Positions 1 to 7,769 are shown, counted from the first letter of the stretch. The stretch: 10,096 nt of DNA from Ophiosphaerella korrae (GCA_028456385.1 JALNQF010000969.1:1-10096); one strand, 5' to 3'. The notes: generated by a model from the letters alone, not told the origin. Numbers and translations are program-made.

Positions 1-238
1 TTATATTTAATCTCTTTTTTACTTCTTATTTTAATAGAGTATTATAACTAATACTTTAATTAGATTCTTATCTACTTTATAATACTCTAATAAAAGCTAA
101 CTATTAATTAAGTTAAGTAACTAACTTATTTATTAACTTTACTTATCTTATAGAAGCTTACTTACTCTTATTACTTTTACTTAGTTCTAAAGACTTAATA
201 TATTAAATACTTTTAAGATAAGTAATATATTAATAAAT
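1..238 (+). other. Element 1 leader or LTR end, no gene seen
   Basis: This left-edge stretch is richer in T on the plus strand than the A-rich gag-pol that follows, and I find no readable domain in any frame. By position it should be the 5' untranslated leader of element 1, possibly including the 3' end of its LTR. No primer-binding site and no TG...CA boundary could be defined, and no second copy lies in the window to compare with. An unrelated AT-rich spacer remains possible. Confidence 0.35.
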
Positions 239-860
239 ATAGATAACTAGCTTATAAGAGTAACTTATACTACTACTTCTAAGGTTACTAAGCTAAACCT
301 TTACTATAAAGAATAAAATAAGCTTAAGCTATAGATTTTATAACTTAATCTCTTCTTTAAAGTAGACTAAGTTTAAGATAAAAATAAAGCTATACTTATA
401 TTATCTTATATAAGAAGTAAAGTAGAGAAATAAGTTATACTATACTTTAAAAAATACTTTAATAATAATAATAATAATAACTATAATAAGATATTTAAAA
501 AATAGATTAAGTTTAAAAATAAAGTATAATAAGCCTTTCTACTAGTAAATAAGATAGTAGTAGTAGAGTGCGTAATATAGTAGCTATAATAATATAAGGT
601 AGTAGTAGACTATACTAATAAATTCTAAAGCTACGCGATATAAATAGAATAGAATAATAAGTTATTAATAAGGATATTTTAATAAGAACTTAAAAGTAAG
701 ATTTAAAGTAAGCTAATACGTAGTAAAGCTATAATTAAGATATTAGAAAACCTAATAAAGAAAGTAATTTAAGTTAATAGCTATATATATAAATATATAG
801 TAGAAGCTAAAAATAGTAAAGTACTATATATAGATAATAAAAAACTATAAATCTAAGTAT
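239..860 (+). pseudogene. gag: Element 1 gag, capsid domain (RIP-inactivated)
   Basis: Frame 2 gives a continuous match to the retrotransposon gag capsid fold (Retrotrans_gag type). Read with RIP in mind it shows the KLR segment near 311-325, the LNLFFKVD block around 340-368, the LILSYIR segment at about 392-412 with its following Trp now a stop, then a Tyr/Asn-rich stretch, and the VVDYTNKF block at about 599-625 that opens the second half of capsid. In the family this protein assembles the virus-like particle around element RNA in the cytoplasm. The start is a guess: an ATA at 239-241 in frame could be a former ATG. Most stops sit where Gln or Trp is expected. There are seven Asn codons in a row from the AAT repeat at 460-480. 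The capsid call is firm, the boundaries are not. Confidence 0.72.
460..480 (+). repeat. (TAA)7 microsatellite inside gag
   Basis: Seven TAA units form a perfect 21-bp trinucleotide run. In gag frame 2 it reads as consecutive Asn codons, so the expansion kept the reading frame. The ancestral codons could have been a mix of Asn and Asp (AAT and GAT), with GAT turned to AAT after a T by RIP, so part of the purity may be a mutation product and not replication slippage. Confidence 0.85.
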
Positions 861-1418
861 AAGTACTAATATAAAAATAACTAAGGTTAAAGTAGCTATA
901 GATACTTTAGGCTAGATAAGATATATATTAATAATATAAACCTAGGAAAATAAAAATACTATTACTATAAGAACTCTAAGAGAAAAAAAAGCTAAAAATA
1001 CAATAAGTATAGTAAAATAGAGTACCTAGTAAAAAATTACTAAGTAAAGAATAAGATTATATAATAAATTAATATACTTAAGAAGTAAGATAATAATAGA
1101 GAAGAAGAATAGAAAGTAATCTCTAAAAAAAGCTTAAAGAAGAGAGATTATAAAACTATAAACTTCTAGTAGTAAGATATAAGTAAAAAATATAACTACT
1201 ATAAGATTACTATAAAGTTAAGTAACTTTATAATAGATAATAAAGTAAAAGCTATAAATATACTACTAAGAGTATAAAGCTATATAAAGAAGTACTAGCT
1301 AAAATAAAAGTAAGCTAAGATAAATACTTTAGAATACTTTTAGCTATACTAGAGAAGAGTAGAGTATAGGTATAAGATAATACTATATCTAAGAAGGTAA
1401 GTATATATAGCCTAAAAT

Positions 1419-1435
1419 AAAAAAAAAAAAAAAAA
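1419..1435 (+). repeat. A17 homopolymer
   Basis: Seventeen consecutive A residues lie in the gag-to-protease linker of element 1. Homopolymers of this length slip easily, and this one is a candidate site for the frame change between capsid (frame 2) and the downstream linker module (frame 3). There is nothing to suggest a poly(A) tail of a non-LTR element here, since gypsy-like coding traces continue on both sides. Confidence 0.8.
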
Positions 1436-1724
1436 CTAAGAGTTTAAAACTTTTAAATATAAAATAGTACTTAGAATACTAAAGCTAAAGTAAGAAAATA
1501 CTAAAGTATAAGATAGATTTATAAAAGAAATCTAAAGACTAGTAGATAGCTACTACTTAGTAAAAGAATAGTAAGATAAAAAACGCTAAATACGTAAAGT
1601 AAAGTAAACCTAGTAATATAAATTATTATATACTAATAATAATTAGGCGCTAATTATTATAGATCTAGTATTAATATAAGAACTATAATACTAGCTATAC
1701 TTATATAACCTAAACTATCTACTA

Positions 1725-1799
1725 CTATTATAGATAAGATATTACTATAATAACTACTTTACTTACTATTCTAATAAGATAAGATCTAGATATTTTCTT
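1725..1799 (+). other. Element 1 W-C-C-H module, copy A (all ligands now Tyr)
   Basis: In frame 3 a TAG at 1731 (expected Trp) is followed by Tyr codons at 1740, 1755 and 1764, where Cys, Cys and His are inferred, with an Asn codon at 1749 at the acidic position. Further on, Lys at 1776, two Arg codons at 1782 and 1788 (expected Gly), then Tyr and Phe at 1791-1796 align without gaps to the same segment in element 2 (6834-6908). Tyr at all three positions is what TGY-to-TAY and CAY-to-TAY changes would give. A zinc-binding role is inference from the C-X4-C-X2-H spacing. Confidence 0.55.
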
Positions 1800-1961
1800 T
1801 ATAGAAGATCTAGATATAAATAGAACTAAAAAGAGTATATAAATAATAAATATAAATAATACTTATAAGATAAGTAAGAAGCTAAGTACTTTCTAAGTAT
1901 AACTAAAGAAAATATAAATATAAGTAAGATACTTATAAATAACTAATATATTAATCTAATC

Positions 1962-2000
1962 TAGTAAACTTATATACTAAAGAAGTATAAACAATATAGA
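1962..2000 (+). other. Element 1 W-C-C-H module, copy B
   Basis: In the same frame as copy A, 231 bases downstream, TAG at 1962 is followed by Tyr codons at 1971, 1986 and 1995, with Lys at 1980 at the position that is Asp or Asn in the other copies. The spacing W-X2-C-X4-C-X2-H is identical to copy A and to the two copies in element 2. A basic Arg-Lys tail follows directly. Function is unknown. Confidence 0.5.
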
Positions 2001-2099
2001 AAGATTAAGATACTCTAAGGATTTTAGTAAAAGATAAATAAAGATTATAAGATTAAGTCTTTTTTAAGTAAATAGCTAATACTAAATATATATCTAGAA

Positions 2100-2752
2100 G
2101 CTATAACGCTATTAATACTAAAAGACTTATTAAACTCTTAGTAAAGATAAAAAGAGAAAAAATAAAAGTATTAGTAGATTTTAGGTTATTTATAAACCTA
2201 ATTATACCTAAAGTAGTAAAATAAGTAAGACTCTAACTATAAGTAAAGAAAATACTATATCTAATCTATATTATAAATAGATAACTAATACTAAAAAACC
2301 TAATAGTTAGTAATAAAGTAACTATAGAGATTATTATTTAAAGATATAGTATAAGGATTACTCTAGATATATTAGTTTTAGCTAATAAAAATATTATACT
2401 AGAACTTCTATAGCTATAAGAGTTTAATCTTAGAGTTAATTAGAAAAACTAGAACCTCTTATTTAATAACTATAAAAACGTACGTAAATCTAAGCCTATA
2501 TATTATTAGCGTTTAATAGTAGATAAAAAAGTACTATATAAGATAGTAGCTTTAATAGTAACTTATTAAGAGAGAATAAGTACTTTTATAAGTACTAGTA
2601 AGGTACTAAGCTAAGAAGTAAGAGTAAAAAAGTAATATATAACTCTTAAGATCTTAGAATAATATAAGAAGTTTAGCTACTTATTTATAGAAGAGATAGA
2701 TATACTAGTATTACTTAAGTACTAACCTTAAGACTATATAATTAAGTTATAG
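2100..2752 (+). pseudogene. Element 1 aspartic protease and linker to RT
   Basis: Frame 2 reads as a retropepsin-like protease, which in the family cuts the gag-pol polyprotein inside the particle. The active-site strand is visible as VLVDF with the catalytic Asp codon at 2177-2179 kept, but the Ser/Thr-Gly-Ala that should follow is lost, apparently by a short in-frame deletion before LFIN. About 70 residues on, IILELL at about 2393-2410 followed by TAG corresponds to the conserved ILG-x-P-W strand end, with its Gly changed to Glu. After that comes a linker, then the LLKY...DYIIKL segment (about 2711-2749) that normally leads into RT. The frame ends at the A run 2753-2762, after which RT continues in frame 3. 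Confidence 0.72.
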
Positions 2753-2762
2753 AAAAAAAAAA
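2753..2762 (+). other. A10 run with frame change between protease linker and RT
   Basis: Upstream coding (DYIIKL, 2732-2749) is in frame 2. Downstream RT N-terminal coding (from 2763) is in frame 3. The switch falls in ten consecutive A residues in a Lys/Glu-rich segment, so an insertion or deletion by slippage is the simplest explanation. Such a shift in front of RT is not where programmed gag-pol frameshifts usually lie. Confidence 0.65.
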
Positions 2763-3530
2763 GAGCTACTTTTTAGACTTATTTACTAATTAATAGAGAG
2801 TAAATTAGTAATACTTTAAGAAAGACTAAACTAAGACTTAAAGAAAGGATATATATAAGAATCCTTATTATTAGTAAGATTTCTAATTCTCTTTATACTA
2901 AAGAAGAAAAAACTACTAAGGATATATATAGACTACTAAAAACTAAATAATATTATAGTAAAAGACTAATACCTACTACTAAATATAGATAAACTCTAAG
3001 ATAAGCTAAGTAGAGTAAAGATTTTTATAAAGCTAGACTTAAAAGATAGATACTACTTAATATAAATTAAAGTAAGTAAAGAGTAAAAGATAGCGTTCTA
3101 AATACGCTATAGATACTATAAGTATATAGTAATACCTTTTAGACTAATAAATATACTAGTAATATTCTAAAGACTAATTAATAATATATTATAAGAATAC
3201 TTAGATAAGTTTATTATAGCGTACCTAGACAATATACTAATATATTCTAAAGAAGAAAGTAAGTACGTAGAGTAAGTAATAATAGTACTATAGTACTTAG
3301 ACTAATATAACCTATAACTAAAGCTAGAGAAGTATAAATAGTATAAGATAGAAGTAGAGTTTCTAAGATATATAATAGGTATTAATAAAGTTAAGATAAG
3401 CTAAGAAAAGATTAAAGTAGTAGAAGAATAGAAAGAACCTAAGATAGTTAAAGATATATAATTATTCCTAAGATTTATTAACTTTAACTAATACTTTATA
3501 GAAAGATTTTCTAAAAAGGCCTTACTACTT
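2763..3530 (+). pseudogene. Element 1 reverse transcriptase (inactivated)
   Basis: Frame 3 reads as a Ty3/gypsy reverse transcriptase (RVT_1), which copies element RNA into DNA. In order one sees the KKGYI segment (2841-2855), FLILF followed by four Lys (2883-2909), the YIDY block (2925-2936), the FIKLDL strand with the first catalytic Asp at 3036-3038, then TRY/YLVMPF-type sequence with many Met, Gly and Trp lost, and the polymerase box as Y-L-D-N at 3222-3233. The second Asp of the box is Asn (AAT at 3231-3233). The thumb and connection follow (FLRYIIGINKVK near 3360-3398; INF near 3480). The frame is kept over the whole domain, so only point mutations, plus the upstream A10 shift, broke it. 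Confidence 0.85.
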
Positions 3531-4015
3531 ATAAAGCTTATAAAAAAAGATATAATATAAGAATAAAGAGTAAAGTAAAAATAAGCTTATAAAAAGCTTA
3601 AGTAAGCTTATATTATACTACTAGTTCTAAAGTAATTTTATAGTAATAAAACCTTAGTTATTAAAATAAATATATTAAACCTAGCTTATAGAGTAATAGC
3701 GCTATAAGAGTATAAGAGAAAATAGTATCTAATTATATACTATTTAAGGAAGTTTATAGAATAAGAGAAAAGATATAATATATATAATAAGGAGTTACTA
3801 GTAATAGTTAAAATACTTAAATATTAGAAAGTATATACTAAAAGCGTAGTAGAAGTAATTATTAAGATAGATTATAAGAACCTAATATACTTTATAATAA
3901 GTAAGAAGTTAAAGGATAAGTAGATATAATAGTTAGAATAGCTAAGATAGTATAAATTTAAGATTTAGTATATACTAGGTAAGGAAAATAGCTAAGTAGA
4001 CGCGCTTAGCTAAAG
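3531..4015 (+). pseudogene. Element 1 RNase H domain (inactivated)
   Basis: Continuing in frame 3, this is the RNase H that removes RNA from the RNA-DNA hybrid. The first strand, normally a T-D-A-S motif, reads ata-aat with the catalytic Asp as Asn at 3669-3671. Downstream one can read YNKELL then VIVK (about 3783-3812), the DYKNLIYFI segment (about 3870-3896, with His as Tyr), and the closing GKEN...VDALS motif (about 3978-4007), which is the standard C-terminal end of the gypsy RNase H. Stops replace Gln and Trp throughout. Confidence 0.82.
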
Positions 4016-5088
4016 ATATAATATTGTAAGAAGAAGATAAGTAGTAAAAGAAGCTATACTCTAAGATAATAGATAAGAATACTTAGTACTAAATATATAA
4101 CTAGTAGAAAAATAAAAAATTAATAACTTAGTTAAGATTATAAATAAGGTTCTAGAAGAATTATAAAAAGTAATTATATAATAATACTATAATAACTTAG
4201 TATATAAGTACTTAGGAATTATATAAACTATAGAACTAATCTAGAGGAATTATAGATTTAGTAAGATAAAGGAGAAAGTAACGTAGTTTATTAAAGAATA
4301 CGTAAATTACTAAAAGAATAAGTATAAAATATATATACTATATAAGAAATTATAAGTAATTAAGATACTAGAAGAACTATAGATAGATATTACAATAGAC
4401 TTTATTATAGGACTACTAACGTTAAAGGACCTAGTAATAAGAATAGGATATAATATAATAATAGTAATTATAGACTAATTTATAAAATATACTAAGATAG
4501 AGAAATTCTAAAGTAACTATATAGTAGATTAGCTAGGATATATACTACTAGACGTACTAATATAAAAATATAAGATACTAAAGAGTATTATTAGTAATAG
4601 AGATAAGCTTTTTATATCTAATTACTAGATAATACTACTTATAGTAATAGAAACAAAGAAGAAGCTATTAATAGCTTATTATCTATAGATAAATAGATAG
4701 ATAGAATAGACTAATAGAATATTAAAGATATACCTAAGGATTTATAGTAACTAGAAGTAGAATAATTAGGTATTACTATTACTTATAGTATAGTTAGTAT
4801 ATAATAACAAGTACTTAAAAGTAATAGGTAAAATACTATATTTTATAAACTATAGGATATACTCTAATTTATTTAAAAGAATACTACTAGAACCTAAAAT
4901 AAAGTTAGTACTAGTTAGAGTAGAAGATATATAAGAACTCTATAATAAGATAAGATAAAAACTAAAAGAAGCTTAAAAATAAAGTATTTTATATATTAAT
5001 TAAAAATAAAAAATAGTACTTTAGCTAAAAGAAAGAGATAAAGCGTATCTTTATATAAAGAATCTATAGATAAAGTAACTTAATAAAA
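4016..5088 (+). pseudogene. Element 1 integrase, C-terminal end missing
   Basis: Frame 3 carries the H2C2 zinc-binding region (about 4180-4310, ligands now mostly Tyr or Asn) and the D,D-35-E catalytic core that inserts the cDNA into host DNA. The first Asp (IDFII) is kept at 4398-4400. The second, in S-N-R-D, is Asn at 4596-4598. The Glu is kept at 4704-4706, exactly 35 codons after the second position, which confirms both the call and the absence of indels. After the core come the KDKAYLYIKNL-type strand (about 5034-5066) and LNKR, and the match stops at about 5088, before the GPY/F region and any chromodomain. The break coincides with the start of the 110-bp repeat, so loss by insertion of element 2 is likely. 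Confidence 0.85.
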
Positions 5089-5090
5089 GA

Positions 5091-5310
5091 TATTATAGGT
5101 GTAATAGAAAGAATCGCGATAGAACTAATTAATCCTAACTTAGGCGCTAATAAAGTATAAGAAGAGTAAGGTAATAATCTTAATTAGGAGACTATATATA
5201 TATTATAGGTGTAATAGAAGAAATCGAGATAGAACTAATTAGTCCCGATCTAGGCGCTAACAAAGCATAGGACGAGTAAGGTAATAACTTTAATTAGAAG
5301 ACTATATATA
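5091..5310. repeat. 110-bp tandem duplication, two units
   Basis: Unit 1 (5091-5200) and unit 2 (5201-5310) are adjacent, equal in length and align without gaps. Both start at tattataggtgtaatagaa and end at gactatatata. They differ at about a dozen sites, mostly transitions, and unit 2 more often has the C or G (for example tcccgat, caaagcatagg), so unit 2 has taken fewer RIP hits. Both hold the conserved taggcgct core. The block starts where the element 1 integrase stops. It is either the start of the element 2 LTR duplicated together with nine flanking bases, or one LTR start inserted next to another. Confidence 0.9.
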
Positions 5311-5629
5311 ACTAGGATACCTAGGCTAATCTATAATCTATAGACTCTTAGTATTAATAAATTATAGATTAAGATAATCTATAATCTACTAGTCTTAGTA
5401 ACTATAGATTATAGATTACGATAAGTATATAGTTAGTAAGATGCGTATTATTAAGATAATATTAGTAATTTAATCCTTTAACTATAGAACGCTAATACAA
5501 GATAGTTGTAAAATATCTTCTATTATTTATAAGTTATTATAGATTACAACCTAAGCTTTTACTATTAACTCTTAATCTACTAATACCTTTTAGGTACTAG
5601 GAAGTTAACCCTAGTAACAACCTATTACA
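5100..5629 (+). mobile_element. Putative 5' LTR of element 2
   Basis: LTRs begin with TG and end with CA as a short inverted repeat. Here TGTAATAG occurs at 5100-5107 and again at 5210-5217, and its exact inverse CTATTACA at 5622-5629, only about 60 bases before the likely gag start. That gives an LTR of 530 bp, or 420 bp if it begins in the second repeat unit. The stretch has no coding trace and keeps more CpG, CpA and TpG than the flanking pol sequence. No matching 3' LTR or target-site duplication is inside the window, and no clear tRNA-complementary primer site follows 5629, so the boundary rests on the inverted ends and position alone. Confidence 0.42.
5328..5417. repeat. Cluster of inverted AT-rich motifs
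   Basis: The 16-mer aatctataatctatag at 5328-5343 is repeated as its perfect reverse complement at 5402-5417. Between them lies a smaller hairpin, attatagatt at 5361-5370 against aatctataat at 5376-5385 with a five-base loop. The core aatctataat thus occurs four times in alternating orientation within 90 bases. It lies inside the putative LTR. A structured untranslated region or remnant of a small inverted-repeat insertion are both possible; some of the similarity may come from low complexity. Confidence 0.6.
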
Positions 5630-5687
5630 CCTTACTAATTTAGTTATTACAAGAAGTAAAGTATAAGTAGCGCATAGTCTAGCTAAT
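5630..5687 (+). other. Element 2 leader between LTR and gag
   Basis: This 58-base stretch would hold the primer-binding site and 5' leader if the LTR ends at 5629. I cannot match its first bases to a tRNA 3' end; TGG would have been turned to TAA or TAG by RIP. A second possible LTR end, attaca at 5646-5651, cannot be excluded. Confidence 0.3.
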
Positions 5688-6599
5688 ATAATAGTAGAAA
5701 GTTTAACTAAAATAAGTAAAGCCCCTAAGAGTAGTTATAAGTCTAATAGTACTATATAGAAAATAATTAAAGACTAAATTAATAATTTAATCTTAAATAA
5801 AGAAGATATAAAAATAGTAATTAATACTTTAAAAATATAGAACAAGGAACTATAAGACTACGCAAAGTAAAACAAAGCGTAGATTAAGGCTAATATTAAA
5901 GGGTAGAACTAGATAGAATTAATTATATAACGCCTAGTAATAAGTATAACAAAGAAACTACTAAAGATACTTATCCTTAAGAAGTTTAATAGAATAAAGG
6001 AGAAACTAAGACCTTTTATTACTTTAGTATAACTCTAGATAGATATATAAGTACTACACTTTAATATAGAAGAAAAGAAGGTAATATATATTAGGTTACA
6101 CTTTAAAGAAGACGCAATAAAATAGTATAAACCTTACTAGATAGACTATATAATATACTCTCTAATAACCTAGAAAGATAAAACTAGAGCTATTTTTAAA
6201 AGTTATAAGTACTTTACTAAATAAATAAGAGTAGTATTTAGAGATATAAACGTTACCTAATAAGCTAAAGAATAGCTAGAAAAGCTTATACAAAGTTAAA
6301 GTATTCTAAAGTATATATTATAGTTTAAATAACTATCTTAGAATATAGAATAGAATAAGTTAGCTTTAATATTACAATTTAAGTAAGGACTAAACTCTAA
6401 AATCTAATATAAGATAATATATATAGAGAAACTAAGGATACTAGAAGCTCTAAAGTAATAGGTAATATAAATTAATAATAATCTTTAAGAATAGAAGAAG
6501 AATAAATATAGAGGTTATACCTAGAACTATAATAAGGGAGACCTTATAATCTTTAACGCTAACAAAGATAGAAAGAAAAAGAAGAATAAAGACTTTATA

Positions 6600-6641
6600 T
6601 ACTTTAATTATAGTAAACTAGGCTACTATATAAAAGACTAC
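6600..6641 (+). other. CCHC zinc knuckle 1, all ligands replaced by Tyr
   Basis: Frame 3 reads YFNYSKLGYYIKDY. The CX2CX4HX4C spacing is exact, with Tyr codons at 6600, 6609, 6624 and 6639. Every ligand has changed in the direction RIP predicts (TGY to TAY for Cys, CAY to TAY for His), and the inner Gly at 6621 survives because its codon GGC follows an A. Nucleocapsid knuckles bind element RNA. Confidence 0.88.
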
Positions 6642-6668
6642 TAATTATAAAAGAAGAAGGATATAGTA

Positions 6669-6710
6669 TATTATAAATATAGGAAACCTAGATACTTTAT
6701 AAAGGACTAT
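6669..6710 (+). other. CCHC zinc knuckle 2, all ligands replaced by Tyr
   Basis: Frame 3 reads YYKYRKPRYFIKDY, with Tyr at 6669, 6678, 6693 and 6708 in exact CX2CX4HX4C spacing. Both Gly positions of the knuckle are now Arg. It follows knuckle 1 by nine codons, a normal double-knuckle layout. Confidence 0.88.
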
Positions 6711-6833
6711 AAAAGTAAAGACCTAAAGAAAGAAACTTAGTTAAAGATAACTAAAAAGAAGAAAGAAGTACTATAAGTATAAGCTAAACCTTAGAAGAAA
6801 GTAGCTAAGAGTAAAGAAATATAATACGTAATA

Positions 6834-6908
6834 CTCTATTAGACCTTTTATTATAAAGATAACTACTATATATATTTTTTTAGTAAATAGAGAGTAAGAT
6901 ACTTCTTA
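6834..6908 (+). other. Element 2 W-C-C-H module, copy A
   Basis: Frame 3 has TAG at 6840 (expected Trp), Thr at 6843, Tyr codons at 6849, 6864 and 6873 (inferred Cys, Cys, His), and an intact Asp at 6858. It continues with Lys at 6885, a stop at 6888, Arg codons at 6891 and 6897 (expected Gly), then Tyr and Phe at 6900-6905. The 25 codons align without a gap to 1725-1799 of element 1. The segment lies 124 bases after the second CCHC knuckle, so it is a separate unit. I vaguely recall a similar pattern in other fungal gypsy polyproteins but cannot name a domain. Confidence 0.6.
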
Positions 6909-7724
6909 TAATAGAGATAAAGAGTAGCTATAATAAAAGAAAGAATAAAAGCTTAGCTAGAAGAAATAGCCTAAGTAATAGACCTACTAGTAGAAGATCT
7001 AGAAAGAGAAGAGCCCCTAGTACTATTAATCTAGGCTAAAGAACTAGTACTAGATAAAGAGACTACTATAACTACTTCTAAAGGACTATAAAGAAGTAAG
7101 AGATAGGTTAGTATAAGAGGTATAAGATATACCTAGCTAATAATATATAGCTATAATAGCTATATAACTATAGATATAAAAGAATAAGATAAAGAATAGA
7201 AGTTTATTTAAAAATACTTACTAGTTATAAGTATAGAAGAAGCGTATAAAGACTAAAAAGAATATAATCCTAAAAAAATAAAGTTTATACTATTTTAAGA
7301 ATAAATAAAGTAATATATAGTTATAGTAAGAAGAATACCTATATAAAAAGAATAGTAATACTTTATAAAAAAGACGTAATAGATTAATAAAGCCTATATA
7401 CTAAGAGTACTAGTAGTATACTATATCTTAATAATAGATATACCTAGTAAAAGTAAATACTAGGAAGGGGATAATAAAATAATAGATCTAAAACATCTAG
7501 TATACTTTAAAGTATTATAGATATTATACTTAGATAAGAATTATATTATATATAAGAACTCTAAAGTAAATAATAACGTATAGCTTATAAAGAGAAAAGG
7601 CTATAACTATATAAGAGTAATTCTAGTAGAAAATATCTAAGGATAAGAAATAATCCTAAAAGATAGATACGTAGTAGTAAGACCTAGCCTAAAACTATCT
7701 AAAAAATATATCTAAGGAGGACTA

Positions 7725-7769
7725 TAGTACAAATATATATATAATAAGTATCTAAAATATAAAGAATAT
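7725..7769 (+). other. Element 2 W-C-C-H module, copy B
   Basis: Frame 3 has TAG at 7725, Tyr codons at 7734, 7749 and 7758, Asn at 7743 at the acidic position and a further Tyr at 7767. The Trp-Cys-Asp-Cys-His spacing (9, 9, 6 and 9 bases) equals that of copy A and of both copies in element 1. Basic residues follow, as in copy B of element 1. Confidence 0.52.

Larger units (their letters stand above)
861..2100 (+). pseudogene. Element 1 gag C-terminal and linker region (degenerate)
   Basis: This 1.2-kb stretch joins capsid to protease. It is Lys-rich and hard to read in one frame. It carries a 17-A run at 1419-1435. No clear CCHC zinc knuckle survives: the best candidate, around 1590-1631 in frame 3, has the KP-type spacing but only some of the four ligand positions as Tyr codons. 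Two copies of a W-X2-C-X2-[D/N/K]-X-C-X2-H module are readable in frame 3, at 1725-1799 and 1962-2000, and are listed separately. Because capsid and protease are both in frame 2, one frame change lies before 1725 and one between 2000 and 2165. It is most likely nucleocapsid plus linker of the gag-pol polyprotein. Confidence 0.5.
1..5090 (+). mobile_element. Element 1: degenerate Ty3/gypsy LTR retrotransposon
   Basis: A complete domain order for a Ty3/gypsy element can be read on the plus strand: capsid, protease, reverse transcriptase, RNase H, integrase. Integrase after RNase H separates Ty3/gypsy from Ty1/copia, where integrase comes before RT. The element is dead: stops occur every few codons, the frame changes at least three times (2 to 3 between 860 and 1725, 3 to 2 between 2000 and 2165, 2 to 3 at the A run 2753-2762), and several catalytic residues are replaced. 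Its 5' LTR is off the window or unrecognisable. The integrase C-terminal end and any 3' LTR are missing at about 5088, where the sequence changes to the LTR-like region of element 2. It retains fewer CpA sites than element 2, so it looks older. Confidence 0.85.
5688..6720 (+). pseudogene. gag: Element 2 gag (capsid plus two CCHC knuckles)
   Basis: Frame 3 from an ATA at 5688 or 5691 (candidate former ATG) gives an N-terminal region with a Lys/Glu-rich, probably helical stretch (about 5763-5890), then the capsid domain. KKFN at about 5979-5990 and EKLRPF at about 6000-6017 open it; the conserved RLHFKEDA segment lies near 6093-6120 with the following Trp as TAG; FRDINVT (about 6237-6260) and LALILQFK (about 6363-6386) mark the second half. 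After a linker come the two zinc knuckles at 6600-6641 and 6669-6710. The protein would package element RNA in particles. Stops are at expected Gln and Trp positions. The start codon is uncertain, the domain order is not. Confidence 0.75.

Noticed and set aside
1..238. A gene on the minus strand suggested by the T-rich plus strand
   Set aside because: I could not read any known domain on the minus strand, and base skew alone is not evidence for a gene.
460..480. A coding poly-Asn tract of functional meaning
   Set aside because: The TAA repeat in a dead, RIP-mutated gag can arise by slippage or by GAT-to-AAT change; there is no evidence of selection.
2753..2762. Programmed ribosomal frameshift at the A10 run
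   Set aside because: It lies between protease and RT, not between gag and pol, and the element has further frame changes and many stops, so random slippage is simpler.
5091..5310. A CRISPR array or a gene-like open frame in the 110-bp repeat units
   Set aside because: There are only two adjacent units without spacers, and apparent frames in unit 2 carry stops and do not continue in unit 1.
5505..5550. Short inverted pair gttgtaa / ttacaac as ends of a small mobile element
   Set aside because: Only seven bases match, at a spacing of about 45 bases, and no target-site duplication is seen; it is weak in such AT-rich DNA.
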